Assembly (NCBI GenBank): GCA_002345675.1
Contig: DDWL01000021.1
Location: 1 to 64,000 of the forward strand
Direction: 5' to 3'
From: Bacteroidales bacterium UBA2287
GTDB taxonomy: Bacteria; Bacteroidota; Bacteroidia; Bacteroidales; Tenuifilaceae
Length of the DNA stretch: 64,000 nucleotides
The notes beneath the pieces were generated by a model that did no database searches, was not told the origin of the DNA, and saw only the letters and a list, made by a program, of their open reading frames with translations. The position numbers were made by a program, and so were the translations under genes. Of this stretch, positions 1 to 9,500 are shown one piece after another; position 1 is the stretch's first letter, and every line of letters begins with the position of its first letter.

Positions 1-193
1 TAGGCCCACGTTCGGCTGAGCCCCGGTTGATATCGGTCTTTTTTTGTCTCGTTAGGGACAATTGAACTGGTTTGTACAACTTCGTTTACCGATATGTTGT
101 CCCTACGGGACAGGGTGTTGCTGCGTTATCTTTTTTACCGATATTTTGTCCCTGCCTGCGGTAGGCAGGCTTACAGGACAATGACACCTTGCG
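1..193. repeat. Repeat cluster downstream of the 606-residue surface gene
   Basis: No gene is visible here. The stretch carries short dispersed palindromic repeats. One unit reads TACCGATAT followed by a GTCCC/GGGAC hairpin (87-112), and a second copy starts at 136. A further TTGTC/GACAA dyad lies at about 46-62. The second copy is interrupted after its GTCCCT by about 30 bp containing the palindrome GCCTGC/GCAGGC (about 153-170). The same arrangement, without that insertion, occurs at 3361-3592 downstream of the paralogous giant gene, so gene end and flank seem to have been duplicated together. It may act as a 3' mRNA structure or terminator for the minus-strand gene. Confidence 0.6.
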
Positions 194-2014
194 CTACCTA
201 TTTCCATTCCAAAACACCTTTTGGTTAAGGCCTCCAGCAGGGTTTTTAAACGAAACTATTACTGTTTGTGTTTGGGCATTTAGATTTAGGTTATGCAAAG
301 TTTCACCTTGAAGTTTTTTGTGTAAAAGCAATCGTCCCATAATGTCGTAAACATATGTTTCGGTATCGCCGCTAACCAAGGAAAGGTCGATAACCAATTG
401 GTAATTGGCAGTATAAGCACGAGCAGGAAATCCAGTATCGGAATTACTATTTACTGGGCCAAAATACAGCACAAAGCGATTTGAATCGTCGGATGATGTT
501 GAGCAAAACGAATACTCATTAATTGCTTTTAAATTATGAAAAGTATTCGTTTTGCGATCTTCAAGCACAACAGTTTCGAAATTAAATGGATCGAAGTTGC
601 AGTTAATGGTGAAGTTGCCAGTTGCTCCAGGGGTAAACTTTATTGGCACTGCAGGATGCTCTTGGGTATTAGTAAGGTAACCCACCGACAAATTATCGCT
701 ACCCGAAACCATATATAAACTTGGAGCGGTTGGAACCCTACTGAATAGTTTTGTTGCCCCATTTTCGTTTTTGGAGTAGCCAAACCCAAGCTGTATTTCG
801 TCGAAACCATTGCCATTATCGGATGTAACAGTTAATGCAACCATTTCGTTTTTGTCGCCATTATACTTCGAACTTTTAAACCAGCTAGCACCATCGTTTA
901 CACGCACATTATTATCCATTCCAAGGTTTCCAGCACTTTGGGCTTGTACAAAAAATCCCTGCATAGGTGCAATGAACTGAGTTACCGAATTAGTACCAAC
1001 TCCATCGCCATCGGCTGAGTTGAATACACCATAGTTATTTGCAGCAGGATTCCAAATCCACATGTTATAACCGCCTCCGCTAACATCTAAATTTGTTCGA
1101 GTCCAACCCGAAGCAGCACTCCAGTTTACCGACGAAGGGTACGGGTTGCCAACAAGGTTAAACCCTTTTAAAACTATATCGCTACCGCTAAAGGTTAGGC
1201 CAAAGTTCAACAATCCATTATTTAAGCTACCAACAAATTCTTTTGTAGGATTTGCTGCCTGAACAGAGTATAAATAGCCCCTACCAGCAACAAAATCGGT
1301 TTCGGTATGAACTGTTGACCAGTTAATGGGTGATGTAACATCGAGATTGTAAATCCAGCAGCTGTTGGGCTCGTTCCAAAGGTACAAATCGTAGCCAGTA
1401 CCATTACCATAAGTTCCAGATGGAAGCCACGTGCTGCTTATTGGCTGATTTGAAACGGGCGGCGAAATAAAATGCCAGTCCTCGGCATTGCCACTAATGT
1501 ATCGTTGCACTGTTGCCGGTACGCTGTTGGTATTGTGAATAAGCGATGCGGTGCCGGTTACATCGGACTTTAAAACCAAACCGCCTGTGCTTGCACTATT
1601 GGTTAAAATACCACTTACCATTACTGCTTTGGTAGGGTTAATGGTGAACTTGCTGCCTAAACTTATAGTAAAATTATTAGCCACTAGCTGCCCAAGTTGG
1701 GTGGTAACTCCGCCTGTACTTGTAATTGAAACATTATTAAAATCAGTATTGCTAGTGCCAGAAATCGTTATTGCAGAGTTTCCAGAAAAAGTAATAGTTT
1801 CTGTCCCTTTTGTGTAAGTACCATTATTTACAAAGTCGCCATTGTTAATATTGATGTGTGCAGCCCCAGCAATATTAAGGTAGGCTCCTGAACCTATATT
1901 AATTTGTTGACCAAATGCCGATGAAACAAGAATTGCCAACACAAACCCCAAAGTAATAATGGTTTGTGAAATATTAAAATGAGTACTTCTTTGCAATTTG
2001 TATTTGCGTTTCAT
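194..2014 (-). CDS. Secreted T9SS-type surface protein (606 residues), paralogue of the giant protein's C-terminus
   Basis: Residues 1-36 are a long signal peptide with a hydrophobic core ending near AFGQ. Residues about 37-130 are short beta-rich Asn/Thr/Gly repeats of the kind that form beta-helices. From about residue 129 to the end the protein is closely related to the last roughly 480 residues of the 2246-residue protein encoded at 3593-10333. It shares WNEPNSCWIYNLD, GNPYPSS and the final YVYDIMGRLLLHKKLQ block. That ending looks like a T9SS type C sorting domain, so export to the cell surface through PorU-type sorting is inferred. The binding target is unknown. Compared with its paralogue it lacks almost all of the long beta-repeat stalk, so it looks like a duplicated 3' end given a new signal peptide. 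The ATG at 2014 directly precedes a good signal peptide. Confidence 0.8.
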   Translation of the reverse strand: MKRKYKLQRSTHFNISQTIITLGFVLAILVSSAFGQQINIGSGAYLNIAGAAHININNGDFVNNGTYTKGTETITFSGNSAITISGTSNTDFNNVSITSTGGVTTQLGQLVANNFTISLGSKFTINPTKAVMVSGILTNSASTGGLVLKSDVTGTASLIHNTNSVPATVQRYISGNAEDWHFISPPVSNQPISSTWLPSGTYGNGTGYDLYLWNEPNSCWIYNLDVTSPINWSTVHTETDFVAGRGYLYSVQAANPTKEFVGSLNNGLLNFGLTFSGSDIVLKGFNLVGNPYPSSVNWSAASGWTRTNLDVSGGGYNMWIWNPAANNYGVFNSADGDGVGTNSVTQFIAPMQGFFVQAQSAGNLGMDNNVRVNDGASWFKSSKYNGDKNEMVALTVTSDNGNGFDEIQLGFGYSKNENGATKLFSRVPTAPSLYMVSGSDNLSVGYLTNTQEHPAVPIKFTPGATGNFTINCNFDPFNFETVVLEDRKTNTFHNLKAINEYSFCSTSSDDSNRFVLYFGPVNSNSDTGFPARAYTANYQLVIDLSLVSGDTETYVYDIMGRLLLHKKLQGETLHNLNLNAQTQTVIVSFKNPAGGLNQKVFWNGNR

Positions 2015-2060
2015 AATAATTCTTATTGTTCTAATAACAGCTTTAAAACTTGTATTAATT

Positions 2061-2218
2061 AGAGTCTGTCTTTAAAGTCAACTATTACCCGTCATTGCGA
2101 GCGTTCTTTGCGAAACCTGAAGGGTTCGGCGAAACCAACCAATCTTTTCAATAACAATAGATTGCTTCGTTTGGCAAAAAACGCCAAACTCGCAATGACG
2201 AGTTTATAGACAGACACT
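2061..2218. repeat. REP/MITE-like inverted repeat element (158 bp)
   Basis: The two ends are inverted copies: AGAGTCTGTCTTTAAA on the left and the complement of TTTATAGACAGACACT on the right. Inside are inverted CGTCATTGCGAG (2090-2101) and CTCGCAATGACG (2189-2200), and an AGATTGCTTCGT segment. The combination of CGTCATTGCGAG with AGCAATCT is a known widespread bacterial intergenic repeat theme. No open reading frame fits inside. It lies in the 443-bp gap upstream of the 606-residue gene; the rest of that gap (2219-2457) holds no convincing gene. Confidence 0.7.
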
Positions 2219-2457
2219 AACTATCAGTAATGCTTAGAAACTGTTTAAAATTTAATAGTAAATTTTATCATAACAGTTGCTACGGACTTGAGCCAAACTT
2301 TTCAACCATTTTGGGCTATCTGCCCTCCGTTCAGGCGGGAAGCCCAATATTTCTTGATGCATTATCCCACGGGCTATACTTCGACAGACTCAATAACCAG
2401 GCCGTGGCAATAAAAACAAACAAAAATTATAACCTTAAAAATCTTTAGTTATGAAGC

Positions 2458-3231
2458 TTACTTTAAACGCATAATTACAAGTGATGCAGAAGCAGGTCTG
2501 GCTCCACCCGCGGTTGTCGTTACGGTAAGTACAGTGGGATTTCCTATTGGATTTACAACTCTTAAAATAGTGTTTGAGGTCAATGTTGTAATAATTCTAT
2601 TGCCTACTATTTGGCTTGTTCCTGTGGCACGTCCAACTACTGTAGCAAGATTCTCGGTACCATTAAGTTCTAAAACAAGCTGTCCAGCTTCGTTTATGCT
2701 TACTTGCCAAGTAACCATATAAGTGCCAATATCGGATAATTGAAACTGAGTGTTAGAAATAGCAGTAATACTGGAGCTGCTTGTTGGCCCAGCATTAGGA
2801 AATGCAATAGCTGAACCTGCTGCAATCGTAGCAGAATTATCAGATGGCATAAGTGCATAAAAATCGGCAAATGCTATTACAGCTGGTTGACCAATTAAAG
2901 GAATCCACTTTGCTCCATCCCAGTAATAAAACCCAGGGATAATATTATTTGGATATGTGCCAATAGTAGCAGTATTGTAAATGAGTAGCGATATGGCTGG
3001 TGATGTAATAGTAATAACATCTGTAGCAGATGTAAGACTCACTCGCGGAATTAAAAAACCTTTGTTGTTTGCGTCTACATCAAGAATTGCAGAGTTGTTG
3101 CCTGCAGCGCCAGTTGTATTGATAGAGACGACTTGGGCAAATAACGCCCCGTTGTAGTTAGCCCCAATGGGGGAAAAACTAAAATAAAATGGGAAAATGA
3201 AAAGCAATATTATTCTAACATACTTTTTCAT
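2458..3231 (-). CDS. Secreted protein with C-terminal BclA/phage-collagen-like (TNF-like) domain
   Basis: The protein has 257 residues. Residues 1-33 are a signal peptide. Residues about 45-112 carry a block common in Bacteroidota surface and tail-like proteins (AILDVDANNKGFLIPRV, then YYWDGAKWIPL). Residues about 117-257 match, from memory, the C-terminal domain of Bacillus exosporium BclA and of phage collagen-like fibres: FADFYALMP, a GPTS segment, LSDIGTYMV, EAGQLVLELNG, VVGRATGTSQIVG and a closing SASLVI. In that family this is a trimeric jelly-roll head. No Gly-X-Y collagen stalk is present. Role: probably a trimeric extracellular or outer-surface knob; partner unknown. It sits between two T9SS-type surface genes but has no T9SS tail of its own. 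Domain transfer from Firmicutes or phages is an inference. Confidence 0.75.
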   Translation of the reverse strand: MKKYVRIILLFIFPFYFSFSPIGANYNGALFAQVVSINTTGAAGNNSAILDVDANNKGFLIPRVSLTSATDVITITSPAISLLIYNTATIGTYPNNIIPGFYYWDGAKWIPLIGQPAVIAFADFYALMPSDNSATIAAGSAIAFPNAGPTSSSSITAISNTQFQLSDIGTYMVTWQVSINEAGQLVLELNGTENLATVVGRATGTSQIVGNRIITTLTSNTILRVVNPIGNPTVLTVTTTAGGARPASASLVIMRLK

Positions 3232-3264
3232 GTGTGAAATAAATTATTAACTCTCAAATTTACA

Positions 3265-3295
3265 GTTATATAATGCTATAAAAGTTATATAACTA
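3265..3295. promoter_or_regulatory. Perfect 10-bp inverted repeat upstream of the BclA-C-like gene
   Basis: AGTTATATAA (3265-3274) and TTATATAACT (3286-3295) form a perfect inverted repeat with an 11-bp centre, giving a 21-bp centre-to-centre spacing. It lies 34-64 bp upstream of the ATG at 3231 on the minus strand, where an operator would be expected. The AT-only arms make a chance origin possible. Confidence 0.35.
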
Positions 3296-3360
3296 TGGGA
3301 AAAGGTTACATATTTCATACTTTATTACAATAGTTCGGTAAATTTTTATTTCACGCAAAT

Positions 3361-3592
3361 CCCCGTTCGGCTGAGCCCCAATTGTTATCGGTCTTTTTTG
3401 TCCCGTTAGGTACGGAATGTTCTGTATCTAACGGCACAGTATAATTGGTTTGTAAAAATCATCTACCGATATGTTGTCCCTACGGGACAATTGAACTGGT
3501 TTGTACAACTTCGTCTACCGATATGCTGTCCCTACGGGACAGGGTGTTGCTGCGTTATCTTTTTTACCGATATTTTGTCCCTACACCTTGCC
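3361..3592. repeat. Tandem TACCGATAT/GTCCC hairpin repeats downstream of the giant gene
   Basis: Three units, each TACCGATAT plus a few bases followed by TTGTCCC or CTGTCCC, start at 3464, 3516 and 3565. The first two carry the complete GTCCCTACGGGAC palindrome. Starts are spaced 52 and 49 bp. The region is homologous to 1-193 and, like it, lies immediately 3' of a T9SS surface gene. It shows no spacer diversity, so it is not a CRISPR array. It may act as mRNA 3' structure or as a mobile palindromic repeat. Confidence 0.6.
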
Positions 3593-6500
3593 CTACCTAT
3601 TTCCATTCCAAAACACCTTTTGGGTAAGACCCCCAGCAGGGTTTTTAAGCGTAACAACTACTATTTGTGTTTGAGCATTTAGGTTTAGGTTATGTAAAGT
3701 TTCGCCCTGTAGCTTTTTGTGTAAAAGTAATCGTCCCATAATATCGTAAACATAAGTTTCGGTATTACCGCTAACAAGAGTAAGGTCGATAACCAATTGG
3801 TAATTGGCAGTATAAATTTGAGCAGGAAATCCAGCTTCGGAACTACTATTTACTGGCCCAAAGTACAGCACAAATCGATTTGAATTGTCGGCTGTTGATG
3901 AGCTAAACGAATACTCACTATTTGCTTTTAAGTTATGAAAGCTATGTGTTTTGCGATCTTCGAGCACTACAGTTTCGAAATTAAATGGATCGAAGTTGCA
4001 ATTAATGGTGAAATTCCCATTTGCTCCAGGGGTAAACTGTAATGGCACAGCTGGATTCTCTATGGTATTAGTAAGGTAACGCACCGATAAATTCTCGCTA
4101 CCCGAAACCATGTATAGGCTTGGAGCGGTTGGAACCCTACTGAATAGTTTTGTTGCCCCATTTTCGTTTTCAGAGTAGCCAAACCCAATAATAGCTTCGT
4201 CGGAACCATAACCTGCTTCAGATATAACACTAACGCCGATGTTAACGGAATTCTGCATGCTACTTTTTAGCCAATCGCTGGCTCCATTAAAAGTGCGTAA
4301 ATTATTATCCATTAAAAGGTGTCCGTCGCTTAATGCCTGAACAAAGAATCCCTGCATTGGAGCAATGTACTGCGTTATGCCATTTGTTGATATTCCAGTA
4401 AATGAATTACTTACACCGTAATTGCTTGTCGCTGGGTTCCAAATCCACATATCGTAACCTCCGCCACTCTCCACCAAGTTTGACCGTGTCCAGCCCATAG
4501 CTGCTTGCCAATTAATGGATGATGGATACGGATTGCCAATAAGGTTGAACCCTTTCAGCCCATCATCAGTGCTGCCGATTGTGAGCCTGTAATCGATGGA
4601 ACCATTATTCAAATATCCCGAAAACTCTTTAGTTGGGTTTAGCGCTTGTACCGAATACAAGTACCCACGACCAACTTCAAAATTGGCTCCTGGATGGAAC
4701 ATATTCCAGTTAAGGGCCGATGTAACATCGAGATTGTAAATCCAGCAGCTATTGGGCTCGTTCCATAAGTACAAATCGTAACCAGTGCCGTTACCATAAG
4801 TGCCCGATGGCAACCACGATCCGCTAATAGGTTGATTTGATACGGGCGACGAAAGAAAATGCCAATCCTCTGCAATTCCTGTAATGTAACGCTGAACAGT
4901 AGCAGGCACGTTATCAGTATTGTGAATAAGGGCAGCGGTTCCGGTTGCATCGGATTGCAGCACAAAACCTGCACTGCCTGCATTGTTAGTTAGAGTTCCT
5001 GATACTGTTAGATTACCTACTGGTGAAACAAGTAAATCATTTCCACTCCCAATGGTGAGATTCCCATTAACGGTCATAGAACTGGTCAAAGTGGCTATTG
5101 TTGTTCCTGCCATAGAGAAATCTACGACAATTTCCAATGCAGAGCTAGGCATTGTTTTGGTACCAGTACCACTGAGTATAAGTGTATGGTATCGGTTCGT
5201 CAATGAATTAGGGACAATTACAATTTGATCTGCTCCTTTATATTCAACAATTGTTACACCTTTATCTACCTTTCCAATTATGCCATTGTTAATTATAGCA
5301 CCAAAAATTCCCACATAAGTATTCTCTTCGAGAGTTAGGGTTGCTCCAACATCAATGGTTACATTATTAAAATCGGTTGATCCAGCCATTGTTGCATCGG
5401 CATTACTAAAAATCACCACCCCATCACCGGGGTTAAATGTTCCACCCATATTAAACCACGAACCCACTGCTCCATTAATTGTTAATTCTGACCCAGCCAT
5501 GGTGTTTAAAATTCCACCACTTTCAATGTTCATAGTTCCACATGTTGCTATTAAAGGTACAATTGGATCGAAAGTGGTTGTGCTGGCATTGGGGATGGTA
5601 ACTGCTGTAATGTCTGAGGGTGAACCATTAGGTGTCCAGTTATCCACTGTTGACCAAGAGGTACTCACCGATCCATTCCAAGTAAGTGCAAGGGTTGCCG
5701 ATTCGTCCAATGCAATTTCGTTCACGCCAAAACTGGATGAAAAGGAACCAATATTGATGTTTGAAATTAACACCCAGTTGGCAGTTGAATTAGAACTTGA
5801 CTTACCAAGTTCAATAATAGTTGATGGGGCATTCCATAGCCAGCCAACAATTGTATTCTCTATGTTTCCATTTAATTCTGAGTCGAGGTAATGGGCTTGT
5901 AACAATGCCTCGGTACTATTTCCGCCTGTTTGAATGAGATCGTAAATTCTATTTACTGCACCCGCTCTCCAAGCAGGGGCAGTTCCAATGCTTATTTTTA
6001 AGCTAATTTCTGATGGCAAGGTTCCAACTTCGGGAAAGTAAACCGTGGTATACTGATTACCTAAGGAATAAGTTGTATTTGGCAAAATGGTTGTTCTCCT
6101 AACAATACCTGTAACATCGCCCTGCCCAGTTGTTGTGGCTAAAGATCCCATTAGTAATGTGTTGGAACCCATATCGAGGATCCCTTTTGTTGACGAAGGG
6201 TTCGCAGATAACAAATTAAGGATTCCATCAACCATAATGTTGGCAGCAGCAGTTGCGCCACCAATTCCACTAAATGCAAGGTTATTATATGTGCCAGCTA
6301 CAATGGTTTGTGCTCCAGTTCCTGTATATTCAAAATATCCACCCCAAGTTTTACCTACGGGAACAGGTGCTGCAGAAGTACTCTGTGTTTTAATAGTTCC
6401 AGAATTGGTAACAGAACCTGTAATTGCAGTTAGGTTGTTGGCAACCAAATCGAAGACAGAACCAGTATTAATGGTTAAATTGCCTCCAATGCTGCAATTG

Positions 6501-9500
6501 GTTGAACTGCCCAAGGTAATATCGGTAGTTGTATTTGTAATAACTAAGTTATAAAAATCGATTCCACCCGACGAGGTAATTGTTTGCTGTACGCTTCCAT
6601 TTAGCGTAAGCGTACTGGTTGCTGGTGCTATGGTTCCACCATTATTAGTAATATTACCAGCAAATGAGTGATTGTATGAACCCAAGTTAAATGTAGTTCC
6701 CAGCCCAAATGTAGCATTACCACCCACTGTAATATCAGCAGCAGCAGTAACCGAAGCGCTTCCAGAGAGAGATAGGTTATCTAAAATTGAGAGCGCAGTT
6801 ATAGGCATTGTTTTAGTTCCGCTACCACTTAGAATGAGGTTGTAGTATCCGGGTGTTAGTCCATTGGGATTAATAACTGTTTGATTAGCACCATTGTATT
6901 CAATTGTATTATTCAAAAAGGCGGCACGCAAAACGCCAGTTCCTTCCAAAGTTAATGCATTGGCTATGCGCATTATGTTGTCGCTTGCGGGTATTAAACC
7001 TCCTGCATCGACAATGGTTACATTGTAAAAGTTTGTAGTTCCCGACATTGTAGCATCGGCATTTGTAAAAATTACATTGCTTGAGCTGTGATTAAATGTA
7101 CCACCAAAATTACTCCATGCACCACCACTGCCATTAATGGTTAACTCAGCATCAAGCCCCGAATTTAAAATGGCATTAGCTTCCATTCTAAGGCTTTTTA
7201 TCTCGGTAAAACTGGGTAGTATTGGATCGTTTGGTGTAGTTGTAGCATTTGGAATGATAATACTTTTGTCAGACGATGGCCCGGCATTTGGTGTCCAGTT
7301 TTCAGCGGTAGTCCACGAGTCCGAAACTGATCCATTCCAAGTTAGTGTCGATACATCGCTATGCTCATCGAGGGTAAAGTTTTTAGTTTCATCGAAACTG
7401 GAGGAAAAGAAACCCACGTTAACGTTTGTGATTGCCACCCAGTTTTCAGTAGTATTGTATGCCGAACGACCATACTCCAAACCAAAATATTTGGTCCATA
7501 AAACTAAGTCTTCTTCAACATTTCCATTGAGTTCCGAATCGAGATAGAAAAATGTACAAACGGCTTTAGTGCCACTACCTCCTGTTTGAATTATTTCAAT
7601 TTCACGTTTTATTGCACTGGGTCGCCAGGCAAGTTCTGCTCCAATCCTAATTTTCATACTTATCTCAGTAGGTAAAGTACCCCAATCGGGAAAGATTGCA
7701 GATGTTTTTTGGTTTCCAAACGTATAGGAAATATTTGGGACGAATGTGGTACGTTTTACCACACCAGTAACGTCGCCCAGCCCAATGGTGGTGGCATTTG
7801 CGCCCATAGTAAGAGTTGTTACATTAGTGCCATCCCACATATTGAGGCTACCCATTGTGGCTGAAGGGTTTGCAAGGGGCATATTTAAAACTCCGATAAC
7901 AGTTAAATCGGTATTCATTGTTACACCAGTGGCACGACTAATAGTGAAATTTTTTAGGCCATCGGTAATGGAAGGAATAACCAGATTTGAACCACTGCCA
8001 CCAACTGCTATATTGCTTGCCGAACTTCCAACTATAGAATTACTGCCCAAAATGTCTCCATTTAACACTAGCGAATTTGATGAAATTGAGTAGTTACCAT
8101 TCGAAACATCCAATGTTCCATTAACCGTAACCGTTGAGGCTACAGAGGTTTGCCCCTCAATTACTAAATCGTCAAAATACCAGTAATTCATTCCATAGGT
8201 ATACCCTGTAATATAATACCTTATATAAAAGTCGCCTCCAACATTGGTTACCCAATTGTTAAGCATAATGGTTTCGGGACCAATGTTCGAAGTTCCGGTT
8301 GGCGATAGGGTGTAAATATCGGTCCAGGGACCACCTGCTGAGGTAGCGCATTGAACATTGATTGTATATGGGTAAGTAGTTGCGTCGTAGTTATTGAGAA
8401 ACTGTTTCCAGCTAATATTAAGAGATGAGTAGCCAGTTGTATTAACCAACCGATAAATTGAAGCAGAATAGATTGTTGTTGAAGAGATTCCGTATAAATA
8501 CATACATTCGTTGGCAGTACCCCCTGCATTTGAAGTAGCCGAAGATGAAAATTGATTGTTGCCAGTACCAATATTACCGATCCAACCTGTTAAGTTACTA
8601 AATGCATAAGTTAAAATATTAACTGGGGAACTAGGTGTTCCGCCCTGAGTAACACCTCCGGTATTTGTTGTTAAGTTGTTTAGCACTCCTATTGCCGTAG
8701 GCATTTCTAAACCAGTTGTAATTGGGGCGCTTCCGGTATAAACCAAATTTACAGTTCCGGCAAATGTAGGTGCAAAATTAAGGTATCCTAACGATCGGGA
8801 AATTGTTGAACCAGTAGCCATTGTTAACCAGCTACTACTATTCAAAAATCCATTCAACAATGTTAACGTGCCACTTACAGTAACTGCACCTGTTAGGGTT
8901 GTGTTAGCATTTACAGTAAAATTATTTAGTCCATTTGCTACTGCTATTAAAGTATTCTGACTATTTAGCGTAAGATTTGACGACGCTCCACCATAAATAT
9001 TTGGTGTTGCTGTGTAGGTTATAGCTCCGTTAATTGTTAACAAGTTTGCACCAATTCTGAATGTTGGTGTACCCGTGCCTCCGGCAAAAGTTAAACCCGA
9101 TAAAATAGTAAGGTTGCTGTTTAAAGTAATATCTGGAGCATCGTAAATAGCCATACTATTAATTGTATTCGATGCAGGCACTTCGTAACCTGTGCTATAG
9201 GCAACCGAACCGTTGTCGTAAATTAGCGTAATTCCCCCTGAACCAATATTGTATGTGGGTGCGCTGTTAAAACTCCCAACAGGATTGGTTGCCCCAACCA
9301 CACCACGCTGTACTGTAACCGACGAGGTGCCTCCTGTTCCCAATGTTAGTAAACTCGTATTAAAAATTGTTCCGTAAAAAAGATTTGCCCTAGTAATTAC
9401 AATGCTATTCGACCCAGCAAGAGTTAAACCAGATGCGTTTGTATTAGCAATATCAAAACTTGCAACTGGAGCGGTAACTGTACCATTGTTTGTAAATGTT

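Noticed and set aside
2230..2448. 72-codon plus-strand ORF
   Set aside because: No protein features, composition of intergenic repeat (CCCTCCG...CGGGAAG), no ribosome-binding site; lies beside the REP-like element.
3464..3590. Possible CRISPR array (regular repeats at about 50-bp spacing)
   Set aside because: Only three imperfect units, related intervening sequence, palindromic core, and no cas genes; the same units occur at 1-193 next to a paralogue.
5355..5891. Long open frames antisense to the giant gene (also 6087-6554, 7137-7547, 9777-10346)
   Set aside because: They are Val/Pro/Ile-rich mirror readings of the Asn/Thr/Gly repeats of the sense gene and lack start signals.
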